Source: [Mycoplasma] falconis (GTDB lineage: Bacteria; Bacillota_I; Bacilli_A; Mycoplasmatales; Metamycoplasmataceae). Taken from it: a DNA stretch of 64,000 nucleotides. How positions within the stretch are numbered: the stretch's first letter is position 1; each line of letters begins with the position of its first letter. The stretch lies in the NCBI RefSeq assembly GCF_006385795.1, contig NZ_VFSS01000002.1:62001-126000 (forward strand), read 5' to 3'. A program made the translations under genes and the position numbers. Below, piece after piece: positions 1-11,155 of this stretch. The notes under the pieces were generated by a model. That model saw nothing but the letters and a program-made list of their open reading frames with translations. It was not told the DNA's origin and did no database searches.

Positions 1-1655
1 TTTTCTAATCTAGCCATTTTTTCAGCCGCAGATTCTTGTTTTTTAAGATAACCGAATAATCTAACTTGAATTGTTAATTCATCGATGTAAGAGAAATCTT
101 CTCCTAAAACATCAACTGGATCAACTTCAGGATTAGCTAAGAGTTTTAAGTAAGAAATACCATTTACAACATTATATTTTTCGCCTAAAAAACCTTTTGA
201 AGAAACATATTTATCTTTCAATTCTTCAATTGTTTTTTGAATAAAAGCATATTTTTCTTTTGTTTTCTTTCATTGCTCTTCACTTATCATTTTGTTTTCG
301 TAAGCATAATCATTTAAACGTTCATCAACATTATCGTTTCTTAATAATAAACGATATTCAGCTCTACTTGTCAACATACGATAAGGTTCGCTTGTGCCTT
401 TGGTAACAATATCGTCAACTAAAACTCCGATATAACTATCACTTCTTTTTAGTTCCATTGCCGGCATACCGTCTAGTTTATTTGCAGCATTAATTCCGGC
501 AACTAACCCTTGAGCTGCGGCTTCTTCATATCCACTAGTTCCATTAGGTTGTCCAGCACTAAAAAAGTTTTTTAGAGGCTTAGATTCTAGAGATTTATAT
601 AAATTTAAGGGATTAATTGCATCATATTCTATTGCATAACCATATTTTTGAACTCTTGCATTTTCTAAACCTGGTACAGATTTAATCATTTCATCTTGAA
701 CGTCTTCCGGCATTGAAGTTGAAAGACCATTGATATACATAATATCTCCACGGGATGTTTCAGGTTCAAAAAACACATGGTGAGTTTCTTTTTCTTGAAA
801 TCTAACAATTTTATCTTCAATACTTGGACAATATCTAGGACCTACGCCAATAATAATTCCTGAGTATAAAGAACTTTTATCTAAGTTTTTTAAAATTATT
901 TCTTTTGTTTTAGGCGTTGTATGAGTTAGAAAACAACATGTTTGTTCATCTAGTTTAATATTAGATCTAGATGAAAAACTTAATTCGTTTTTTTCTAATT
1001 GTTCTTTTTTAACTTTTGAAAAATCAATACTATCAGTATAAATACGACAAGGAGTACCAGTTTTTAATCTAAAAATTTCAAAACCATATTTAGCTAAATT
1101 TTGAGATAAGGTTGAAGACGTTTTTTCTCCGTCTGGTCCATCATATTTAATTGATTGTCCCCGAAGAATTCTAGAATTCATGTAAACGCCAGTAGTCATA
1201 ATAACTGCTCTGGCAGTTAAATCGCCGTGAGCTAAGGTTTTAACGCCTTTACATGTATCGCCTTCAACAATTAAATCACTAACTTCATCTTCAATTAAAG
1301 TTATATTAGGTTGTTGTTTTAAATCTTCCAAAATTATTTCTGAATATTTATCTTTATCAATTTGGGCTCTTAGAGATCAAACAGCAGGTCCTTTTGATGT
1401 ATTTAACATCTTGATTTGGATCATAGCTTTATCAGCAAAAAGCCCTTGCACACCACCTAATGCATCAATTTCACGAGTTATAATACCTTTTGCAGAACCT
1501 CCAATAGAGGGGTTGCATGGCAACATCGCTACACGTTGTAGATTAAGGGTCACAAGGGCTACTTTGAATTTTCTTTTTGCTAATGCATATACTGCTTCAA
1601 TCCCTGCATGTCCGCCGCCGATGACTATTGCGTCGTAATTAGGAATATTAGTCAT
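1..1655 (-). CDS. mnmG: tRNA uridine-5-carboxymethylaminomethyl modification enzyme MnmG (GidA), C-terminus cut by window edge
   Basis: FAD enzyme that with MnmE installs the carboxymethylaminomethyl group on wobble U34 of tRNAs. The N-terminus has the dinucleotide-binding IGGGHAG loop followed by [13 protein letters not shown], and the family signatures [11 protein letters not shown] and [19 protein letters not shown] are both present. About 551 residues are visible; the usual length is about 610-620, so only the last part lies beyond position 1, and the frame is open up to the edge. In-frame UGA codons encode conserved Trp (after SKGPAV and near 270). It lies 31 bp after rbfA and has no strong ribosome binding site, so it probably depends on upstream transcription. 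Its partner MnmE is encoded at 29396-30739. Confidence 0.96.
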
Positions 1656-1686
1656 ATATTTTATTTATTATTCTTATATATTCAGT

Positions 1687-2031
1687 TTATTCTTTAGTTT
1701 CTTCATCTTCGATGTTGTGAAGAATTTTTTCAATTCTTTCAGCATTTGGTTCTACTGTATCAATGTAGAAAACTAATTCTGGAAGTTTTTTATATTTTCA
1801 AGTTTTAGCAACAACAGAACGTATAAATGGTGTCATTGATTCTAATTTTTCTAGATATCTTTTTTGTTCTTTGAATAAAGTTACATACACCTTTGCATGA
1901 GATCCATCGTTTGATAAAATAACGTCATTAATTGCAACGTTAGCTACATCAAAATCCTTTAGTTCATAAAAACTGTTACCAATTAATTCAAGTAATAATT
2001 GGGTTTTTCTTTCGTGATTAATTGTGTTCAT
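1687..2031 (-). CDS. rbfA: Ribosome-binding factor A
   Basis: RbfA assists late 30S maturation and binds near the 16S 5' region. The 114-residue product starts MNTINHERKTQLL and contains the KH-like core with SNDGSHAKVYVTLF, typical in length and composition. A UGA Trp codon (1798-1800) precedes the last 37 residues, which a standard-code reading would drop. The start codon lies one base beyond the infB stop codon, so translation is probably coupled. This nusA-ylxR-infB-rbfA order is the widespread bacterial arrangement. Confidence 0.9.
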
Positions 2032-2032
2032 A

Positions 2033-3835
2033 CTATACTAATTCGTCCTCATAAAATTTTAGTTCGTCATCTACTTGTATTTTATCAAAATCTTTGATGT
2101 GGCAGCCGAAATCGTGACCCTTTTCAACCTCTTTAACATCGTTTTTACCCTTTTTCAACGAATCTAAAACGCCTTTATAAACTGACTTACCTTTTCTAAA
2201 AACTTCTACTTTTGCAAACTCTTTTGCAACTCCTTGAAGCATCATACAGCCGGCAATACTTCCTACTTTTGAGTAGAAAAATAGCTGTACTATTTGGGCT
2301 GTACCAATATGTTTTTCAACATAAACTGGTTCTTTCATAGTTTTAATTAAGGCTTCTAATTCTTCAACTATTTTATAAATAATATTGTGTTTTATAATCT
2401 TAACTTTTTTAGCTTCTGATAGTTTTTTCATCTCAGAACTTACTGAGTTATTGAAGACATAAATTCTTGCATTTGCAGTTTCAGCCAAAGTGACATCACC
2501 TTTCGTTACTTCGCCGGCTCTCGCTCTAATAACTTTAACGCTAACTTCATCATTTTTAACGTTTTGTACTGCTTTGGCAACTGCTTCTGCAACACCTTGA
2601 ACGTCGGCTTTGATAATAACGTTAACAGTTTTTAAGCCATCATCGACTGAAAATAAAGCTCTTTCGTTTAAATCTTTTTGTTTATCTAAAAAGGCTTTTT
2701 CATCAGCTAATTTTTTAGCAAATTTTTCGTCGCTAATAGCAATAAATTTATCTCCTGATTGTGGGTTATTATTTAAACCACTGATAATACATGGAGTGCC
2801 AGGTAATACTTGATCTAATGGTTTACCATCAACGGAAGTTAATGATTTAATTTTTCCGTATTGAGAACCAGCAACGATAAAGTCTCTCGGTAAAAGTGTT
2901 CCGTTTTGAACAATAACTGTTGAAACAACACCTCTTCCTTTATCCACTCTTGATTCTATAACTGTTCCCATTGGATCACGGTGTAAGTTAGCTCTTAAAT
3001 CTAACATTTCACCTTGTAGAAAAATAGCTTCTAATAAACCGTCAATGTTGGTTCCTTGTAAAGCTGATCCATAAATAAATTGTGTGTCTCCGCCTCATTC
3101 TTCACAAACAACATCGTGTTCACTTAATTGACTTTTTACTTTTTCTGGATCTGCACCTTGTTTATCCATTTTGTTAACGAAAACAATAATAGGAACATTA
3201 GCTGCTTTTGCATGATCAATAGCTTCTATTGTTTGAGGTTTAATACCATCGTCAGCAGCTACAACTAAAACAACAAGGTCAGTAACTTTTGCCCCTCTTG
3301 AACGCATTTCAGTAAACGCTTCATGACCCGGAGTATCTAGAAAAGTGATTTTATTTCCGTTATGTTCAACTTGGTAAGCCCCTGTATGTTGAGTAATACC
3401 TCCAAATTCAGTACCAATAACATTACTATTTCTAATTTTGTCAATCAAAGTAGTTTTACCATGGTCAACGTGTCCCATAATAGTAACGATTGGAGGTCTT
3501 TTAACAAGATCATTTGGATCTTCAATAATTTCTATTTTGTCAAATAAGTTTTGAGCGTCAACGCTTTCCTCTTTTTTAAAATCAATGTTGTAATTTAAAC
3601 AAAGTTCAGCAATTTCTTCTTCACTTAAAGTTGTGTTTAAGTTTTTAGCTATTCCTTGTTTAAAATAAAACATAATAATATCAGAAACTGACTTTTTAAT
3701 TTTATTGGCAAATTCTGAAATCGTTAATGGTCCAGTGAATGTGAATATACCATCTTGTAATTTAGTTTCAACAGTAATTAACTGTTCTTTAAGTTCTGCT
3801 ACGTTAGATTTACGAACTATATTCTTTTTATTCAT
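2033..3835 (-). CDS. infB: Translation initiation factor IF-2
   Basis: GTPase that places initiator tRNA on the 30S subunit. The 600-residue protein has a short IF2_N region, then the GTPase domain with [10 protein letters not shown] (G1), FLDTPGHE (G3) and FVNKMD (G4), then the C-terminal beta-barrel and tRNA-binding domains ([20 protein letters not shown]). It is short because the long N-terminal extension of larger bacteria is absent, as in other mollicutes. One UGA Trp sits between the G domain and domain II (VCEEWGGD). The start overlaps the end of ylxR by 19 bp and is preceded by a GAAGAGGTG ribosome site inside ylxR. Stop is TAG. Confidence 0.97.
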
Positions 3836-4098
3836 AATTTCACCTCTTCCTTTAAAGATTCATATATTTCTATATCAATATTTTGTCTAAAAGCACGATT
3901 TAATAATTTCTTTTTAAATAGGATTTCAATTTGTTCTTCATTATTTAAAACGTAAGCACCACGTCCTGGTAGTTTTAATTCTGGATCAAACTGAATTTGT
4001 CCTAATTTATTTTTAGTAAATCTTAATAATTGATTAATTGGATATATTTGTCCATCAACTATTGATTTACGGCTGTATTTTCTATCAGTCTTCGTCAT
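3817..4098 (-). CDS. ylxR: YlxR-family RNA-binding protein
   Basis: Small protein of 93 residues between nusA and infB, the standard location for the YlxR family. The conserved LPGRGAYV motif is present near residue 44. The N-terminal Arg-x-Cys type motif of many homologues is lost: the corresponding stretch reads YSRKSIVDG, with no cysteine. An in-frame UGA Trp after EEVKL extends the protein by WIKRI before a TAG, giving a 19-bp overlap with infB. The start overlaps the end of nusA by 17 bp. YlxR is an RNA-binding and transcription-linked protein in Firmicutes; its role here is inferred from family and position. Confidence 0.85.
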
Positions 4099-5671
4099 CT
4101 AAATCACTTAGGTCAAGATCTGCTAAACCTGCTTTTAAATCTTTATCTTCGTGGAAATCTTTCATTTTAGTTGAAGTAATTTTTTCATAATCTTCTTCTG
4201 GTTCTTCTTTTTTAGGAGCTTCTAAAGTTGAATAAATGTCGTAATCTTCAACGGTGTCATTTAACTCTTCATTTAAATCGTTAATGTTCTTTTCAATTTC
4301 TTCATCGATAATATTTGAAAACATGTGTTTTTCAAAAACATCATCTGTAACTTGGGCTTTTTGTCTTAATTCGGCTAAGTCAGCATCAAATTCATCAATA
4401 TCGATTGAACTTTCCAAAATGTTAAATTTATGGTTTGGTTTTTTAGGTTGATTGAAGTTTCTTTTAAAGTTGGATTGTAATCTTTTACCTTCTTCAAGTA
4501 AAATAGTTTCTTCTTGGGTAATATTACCGTTTTCAAAACTATATTTAATACCTTTTTCATCAGCTTGTTGTTGGCTTAAAATATCTAGTCTAGTTTTAGT
4601 TAATTCAGAAGCTAGGCTAACATTTTGTCCTTTTTTACCGATAGCTAAAGTATGTTGAGTGTTAGGGACAATAACCATAAATGATTTAAAACCTTCAACA
4701 TTTGAAGTTAAAACAAGATCAATAACTTTAGCTGGGCTTAATGCGTTCATAATGAATTTATTTATATCTTCTTCATATGGAATAACATCGATTTTTTCGC
4801 CATTTAATTCTTTAGAAATAACATCAATTCTTTCTGATTTATCGCCGATAATAGCACCTAGTTCTTGCATACCTTCTGGAGCTAATTGGGTTTTTCTAAT
4901 TGCTACTTTTGATCTTTCGCCAGCACGACGAGCTATTTTAACAATTTCAATATAACCAGCCGCAACCTCAGGAATATTTTTAGCAAATAATTTTTGTAAT
5001 AATTTAGCTTCTACACTTGAAATCACAACAGGTGCATTTTTAGATTCTGATTTAACTTGTTCAATATAAGCATCGATCAATTGTCCTGGTGTTAAAGATT
5101 TCATTAATCTATTATTCATATATGCAGAAGGCATAAATGCTGATGTACCATCTTGTAATTCAAATAATAAGCCACCATTAGTTACTTTTTGGAATCTTGC
5201 TCTTACTACTTCACCAATTAATGAAGAATATTTATTAACAGTCTGTGATTTTTCTAATTCTTTTAATGATTGAGTAAAACCTGAAAGAATTTTTTGATAA
5301 TCTTTTTTATTAAAGTTTTCTAAATCAACTTCTTCACTAAATGAATCTCCAACTTGAATATTAGGATCTACTAGACGAGCTCTTGAAAGTTCTACTTCTA
5401 CTGCGGGAGCAAAATTATCTTTTTCTTCATCAGTAACGTTATCTTCTACAACTACTTTATTATGGTTAATAATTCTAAAAGTATTTTCTTCGTTACTAAT
5501 AACAAATTCTAATTGTGCTTCTTCGTCATATTGACCTAAAATTACATTATTAACAGCTTGTTCAAAAAGTTCTAAAACTTGTTGACGATCTAGTTGCTTT
5601 AAATTTGACAAGTTATAAATTTGTTCGAAAATTTGTTGTGCTTTGTAATTTTGCAAACTTTTTGTACTCAT
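4082..5671 (-). CDS. nusA: Transcription elongation/termination factor NusA
   Basis: NusA binds RNA polymerase and nascent RNA to control pausing, termination and antitermination. The 529-residue product has the N-terminal domain (about 1-130), an S1 domain (about 150-215, IGEVVRARF) and tandem KH domains (GAIIGDKSERIDVI; TLAIGKKGQNVSLAS). An acidic tail of about 130 residues rich in Asp and Glu replaces other C-terminal modules. The second-to-last codon is UGA (Trp), followed by TAG. An AAGGAG site lies 5 nt before ATG. It heads the nusA-ylxR-infB-rbfA-mnmG block; a terminator-like hairpin just upstream belongs to tex. Confidence 0.96.
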
Positions 5672-5701
5672 TTTTTCTCCTTATTTTTATGCTTTTTATG
5701 T

Positions 5702-5731
5702 AAAAAGGGTGGGCTAAGCCCTCCCTTTTAA
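5702..5731 (-). terminator. Rho-independent-type hairpin after tex
   Basis: Inverted repeat AAAAGGGtGGGC / GCCCtCCCTTTT around a TAA loop, about 11 paired bases with one mismatch, ending in a T tract on the minus strand. It lies between the tex stop and the nusA start, only about 30 nt from the nusA start codon, so it could also act as an attenuator for nusA. Confidence 0.75.
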
Positions 5732-5807
5732 TCTATTGATATAAAAAGTTCTTTAATTATAACTTATAAAAGCTTAATATAAAATGTTTTTATTAAATAA
5801 TCTGAGA

Positions 5808-7964
5808 TTATTCTCAAATTATTTTGCCTTGTATTCTTTCGCGTTGTTTATCAATGTCAATAATTTCTAATTTAACATTATCACCAACATTAACAACTTC
5901 TAATGGATGTTTAATATATTTACCATCTTTTTTCTTCATGTTAGTAATATGTACTAATGCCGCTTGTTTTAGTCCTATAAAGACAAACGCACCAAAATCG
6001 GTTATGTTTTGAACTTGACCTGTTAATACTTGTCCGGTTGCAATGTCATCTATTGTTAAAACTTTATCACTAATAATAAAACCGTCTTTATCATCTCTAA
6101 TATCTTTTTCAGGAGCTATTAAAGAATCTAAAATAAGATCTATATCATATTTATTAATATCTAATTCTTGTGATAATTGTTCTCTATTAATTTTTTCAAG
6201 TTTTTCTTTGTCAATATTATTTAAATCAATTTTTAAATACTTAACAATTTGATCTGCTAAATCGTAACTTTCAGGGTGAATATTAGTTTTGTCATAAAAA
6301 ACATTTGAATCATGAATTCTTAAAAAACCAACCGCTTGTTCATACGCTTTATCTCCAATTCCCTTAACTTTTTTAAGCTGTTTACGATTAGTAAACTTAC
6401 CGTTTTCTTGACGATAAGCAACAATATTTTTAGCCATAGTTAAACTTAATCCAGAAATATAAGAAAGAATAATTGGTGTAGCAGAGTTTAAATCAACTCC
6501 GACTAAGTTAACTACTTTATTAACTTTAAATTCAAGTTGCTTAGCTAATTCTTTTTGGTTGACATCATGTTGATATTGACCCACTCCTAAAGATTTAGGA
6601 TCTATTTTAATAAGTTCATTTAGAGGATCTTGAAATCTACGTCCGATGTTAATTGCTGATCTTTCTTCAACATGTAAATTAGGGAATTCTTCTTGAGCTA
6701 ATTTAGAAGCTGAATAAACTGAAGCTCCGACTTCACTAACGATCGCATAACCAATTTTTTCATTTGGATGAGTTGATTTTCTATTATTAATAATTTTAGA
6801 AATAAAATTTTCTGTTTCACGGCTAGCTGTACCGTTTCCAATTACAATTAAATCGATTTTATATTTATTTAAAAATCCTTCAATTGTTTTATAAGCTTCG
6901 GTATAGTTTTCTTTACTGTGAGTATGAGGATAAATAATACCTTTTTCAATAAAGTTTCCGTTAGGATCTAAAATAGCTAATTTACATCCGTTAACAAAAG
7001 CGGGATCAATTGACATAATTCATTTATTTTTAGTTGCCGGTCATAAAAGCATTTGTTCTAAGTTTTCAGCAAAAACTTCAATCGCTTCTGCTTCGGCTTT
7101 TGTAAATAAATCAGTTTTTATTTCTCTAATTATTGAAGGATATAAAAGTCTTTCTAAAGCGTCTTCTAAGGCTTCATTAACAATTTTGGCTGTACGTTTA
7201 TTTTTAAATAGTTTATTTTTTAGTTCATAAAAAATAGGTTCTTTTCTAAAGTCTAGATCGTAATTTAAAATTTTTAAATCCGAACCTCTATTTAAAGCTA
7301 ATACTCTATGATTAGGAATTTTAGTGATTTTCTCTTCGTATTGATAATATTGTTTAAAAACTTCTTTTTCGTCTTCTGCACCTTTTTTAAGAGAAGAAAT
7401 TACTTTACCGTATTTGATAATGTTATCTTTAATATATTCTCTTATTTGCGGTTGTTGACTTATTTCTTGAGCAATAATGTATTTTGCTTGTTCTAACACC
7501 TCTTCTAGTGTTTGTAATTTATCACTTAAATATTGTTTAGCATCAGCGATTGGATTATATTTTTCATCGGTATTATTTAAAATGTTTTTAGCAAGCGGTT
7601 CTAATCCCAAAGCAATAGCCTCAGAAGCTTTAGTTTTTTTACCAACTTTAAAGGGTTCATAAATATTTTCTACTTCTTGTTTAGTGATTGAATTTAAAAT
7701 CTTATTTTTAAGTTCATCAGTCAAAAGTTTTTTCTCGGCTAAAACTTCTAAAATATAATCTTTTCTTTTAACTAATTCAACGTCATATTGATAATATTCA
7801 TTAATTTTAGTAATTTGATCTTCATCGAGACCACCCGTAGCGTCTTTTCTATACCTTGAAATAAAAGGAATAGTAGCTCCTTCATTTAATAAAGATAAAA
7901 CGGTTTCTACTTGATTTTCTTTTATGTTTAAACGTTTTGCAACTGTTTGAATTGAAGTATTCAT
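5808..7964 (-). CDS. tex: Tex-like S1 RNA-binding protein (YqgF, HhH, S1 domains)
   Basis: Member of the Tex family of nucleic-acid-binding transcription accessory proteins. The 718 residues match the usual length. Domain order: N-terminal helical bundle starting MNTSIQTVAKRLNIKE, with the conserved ATIPFISRYRKDATGGLDE; a YqgF-like domain (MSIDPAF... VIGNGTASRET); helix-hairpin-helix motifs (YISGLSLTMAKNIVAYR, KVKGIGDKAYEQ); and a C-terminal S1 domain (LTGQVQNITDFGAFVF). A UGA Trp lies just before MSIDPAF and another near the C-terminus. It starts 2 bp after the pip stop with an AGGAAA site, so the two are co-transcribed. Confidence 0.95.
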
Positions 7965-7966
7965 AT

Positions 7967-8914
7967 TTATTTCCTATCTTTCATATCTTCACAAGCGTCA
8001 ACTAATGCTTCGGCTAATTTCGGTTCTTTAGCAGAATGTCCTGATTCAGCTATGAATCTTAATTCTGATTTAGGTAAATTTTTGTGTAATAAATAAGCTC
8101 CGATTGGACGGCAATCCATGTCATATTTACCATGAATAATAATGGTTTCAATGTTTTTTATTTTGTAAGTATTTTCTAAAATGTAATTATCGCTTGGTAA
8201 AAATGCATTATTGATAAAATAATGGTTTTCCAGTCTAGCTAATTCTAAATTAGCTTTACTATCAGCTAAGATTTCTTCAATAATTGGTAGTTTGTTTAAA
8301 GTAATTAAACCTAACTCTCATTTAGCACAATGATAAGCGGCTTTTTCAGCAATTTCTTTATTTTCAGAATTTAAATATTTAGTATAAGCTTTTAATAAAT
8401 CGCTTCTTTCTTCTTGTGGAATAAAACCACTATATTCAGCGTATTCCTCAGGGAAATAATAAGAAGCTCCTTCTTGATATAGTCAGTCATTATCTTCTTT
8501 TCTAGCTAAAAAGATGCCTCTTAAAATCATTTTATTTACGGATTTAGGGTGCTTAATAGCATAAATAAGAGATAAAGTAGAACCTCATGAACCTCCAAAT
8601 AGAATTCACTTATCAATGTTTAAGTGTTTTCTTAATTTCTCCATGTCTTCAACTAAATCTCAAGTAGTATTTTCTTTAACACAAGCAGAAGGTGTAGATT
8701 TACCGCAACCTCTTTGATCAAATAAAATAACACGGTAATATTTAGGATCAAAAAACTGACGATTAGAAGTGCTTATTCCGCCTCCGGGTCCGCCATGTAC
8801 GAATAAAATGGGCACTCCGTTTGGATTACCAACTTCTTCATAATAAATATTATGTAAATCACTTACTTTTAAATAGCCACTGTTATATGGTTCTATTTCT
8901 GGATACATTGTCAT
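7967..8914 (-). CDS. pip: Proline iminopeptidase (alpha/beta hydrolase, S33)
   Basis: Cytosolic peptidase removing N-terminal proline from peptides. In 315 residues it shows the oxyanion motif FVHGGPGGG, the family DQRGCGKST, the nucleophile elbow GGSWGST (Ser), the acid in HGKYDMDCRP and the catalytic His in ESGHSA. Length fits the family (about 310). Several UGA Trp codons break the frame under the standard code. The ribosome site AGGAG overlaps the stop codon of the upstream SGNH gene, 9 bp away. Proline release complements the two leucyl aminopeptidases and PepO encoded elsewhere in the window. Confidence 0.94.
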
Positions 8915-8923
8915 ATTAATCTC

Positions 8924-11098
8924 CTATTTTTTAATTCTTCTTTTAATGTTTAACAAGCCTAATAATAAACTTGCAAGTCTAATCGGTTGTTTAGATCACA
9001 TATTTCTTCAAATTGTAAACATAAACTTATGATAAATTGGTCTAAATGGGAATAATAAGTAAAATCACATATTATTCTTAAAATTAGCTAAAGAATCGTA
9101 ATCTAAACTAATTAATAAGCTATAAAAAGTATTAATTACGTATTTTTTAAATTTAGGATCATTTATAGTTTTAAAAAATTTGTCTTGTCATTTATTAAGT
9201 TTAATTCAAGTTCAGTAGTTTAATTTTTTATAACTTCTTTTAAGCACTTCTAAAATTAATTCTGAAAATTCTTTGTAATTATTACTGTAATTGTTATTTA
9301 AAAAAACAAAGAAATCGTCAAATAGCTTTTTAATCATAATTTCATTATCTTTTAAAAAGTTTTTAACTAATTGACCTAAAGTTTTAAAATATTTAGCTTT
9401 TTTAATATAAGCTTCTATCATGCAAAATAGTAGCTTAATATTATTTGCCATGTTTTTGTCGTAAGTAGCTGCTTTTAACAATTCATTAATAAAATTACTT
9501 TGGGTTTTAATCGTGATATGTTCGTCGATATCTTGACAAAAACCTAAAATTACTTTATGGATGTTTTCCTTATTAGAATCTATTGAATCTAAAATTTTTA
9601 ATCCTAAACTATAAATAGCTTCTCGATTAATTTTATAAGCTTGATTAATAAATTTAGAAAAGCTATATCTCGGATTAATGCGATATATCGTTTCACTATT
9701 AGTAATAATGGCAATTATTTCTTTGCTTTTTAGCATTACATTTAAAATATTTAAAATAAACTCGTCGCTTATTACTTCATCTTTAATTGATTTTCAGGCA
9801 TTAGAATCGTTTGTTAAGAAATTTAAAAAGATTCCAATATACTCTAAAAATAAGGTTGTTAACGATGTATAGTTTTCCCTAGAAACGATTATTCTATTAG
9901 GATTTTCTTCACATTCTTCCACTAAGTTATTAATTTCACGTTTTAATAAAGTAAAATATGGGTTTTGAACATTATTACTTGCTTCTGATCATGATCTTAA
10001 AATATAAATAATTTTGTTAAGTCTTTTTTCGATTTGAGTTACCTTTGGTAAATCAAAAGTAATCTTATTCCACATTTTAATATCACGATTAAGATTAAAA
10101 CTTGAAATATGTTTTATATATTTATTGGGTTTATCATTAAACAAAATATTATTATCTAAACAGTGTAAAAATAATCTTCTAGCGATTTCTTGATAGCCTA
10201 TTTCGGTCGGATGAACATCTAAAATGTTTTCATAAAGTTTGTAAACTTTTTTACGTCATTCTTTATAGTAAAAAACTTTTAAATAACTTGTATTATCATC
10301 AAAAGTTGCAATTTCTTCATAAGTCTTATTTAACGCTCTATTAATATTTCTAAATAAGTCATTAAAAACTGCTGGGTTTATTTTTTTCAAATTATTTTCA
10401 TAACGAGCAGTGATGCCAAAAAACGGTGGAGTATATGAAGAAACAATAATTTTGCAATTAGGATTTATTTGTCTTATTTTAGAAAGCATTTCTTTATACT
10501 GTTTGCTTATATTTTCACTTACTTGATTAACAATGTTAAATAATTGTTCTTTTACTTTAATTAGCTGATAATAGTTTTTCTCAGTAAACATATTTTTGAT
10601 TTTAGCAAAAGGTAATGAAGATTGAAATTCATTCCCACCCAATTGGCAATAAATAACATCGGCTTTAGAAATAATATTTTTAATATTTTTAGAATAAATA
10701 TTAAAGTTTTCTTTTTCACTTATTCTAGGCTCATAATTTCAAATATCTTCTTGTAAATGAATATTAGACAAAGCTTCAGTTATTTTATTCATTTTAACGA
10801 CATTAATTAATCCTTCGTCGTAATTACCGTCTATTAAATTAATTACATCAATAACCCTTAACACTGATTGAGCCGTATTTATATAATTAAAATTGTTAAA
10901 AAAATCTTGATATTCAGGTTCTTTATTCGCTAAATCTTTTAAAAAAACAGTCAAATAATCACCAGCTGCATAGCCGATTTTTCAATCGTTATTTTTTTTA
11001 TAACCACAAAGTCCACAACCCACTTTTGAGTTAAAACCTTGGGCTATAGAATCGCCAATAACTACAAAATTAAATTCTTTTTTACCACTTGAATTCAT
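8924..11098 (-). CDS. SGNH/GDSL-type hydrolase with long helical C-terminal region
   Basis: The first ~310 residues form an SGNH hydrolase: block I GDSIAQG with Ser17, block III LGGNEF with Asn156, and block V DVHPTEIGY with Asp294 and His296. Such enzymes cleave esters of lipids or carbohydrates; the substrate is not evident. The remaining ~400 residues (724 in total) are Lys, Asn, Ile and Leu rich, apparently all helical, and show no motif I recognise. There is no signal peptide or lipobox, so a cytosolic site is implied. It lies downstream of the MATE gene and 9 bp upstream of pip. Stop is TAG. The hydrolase assignment is firm, the biological role unknown. Confidence 0.82.
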
Positions 11099-11120
11099 GA
11101 TTTATTAATTATACTTTTTA

Positions 11121-11145
11121 TTTTTAACTTTTTAAAGTTAAAAAA
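11121..11145 (-). terminator. Hairpin between MATE gene and SGNH gene
   Basis: Near-perfect AT-only inverted repeat TTTTTAACTTT / AAAGTTAAAAA with a 2-nt loop, followed by T-rich sequence on the minus strand. It sits 10 bp after the MATE stop codon. The low G+C content of the stem makes it a weak terminator candidate. Confidence 0.45.
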
Positions 11146-11155
11146 CAAGCCGACA

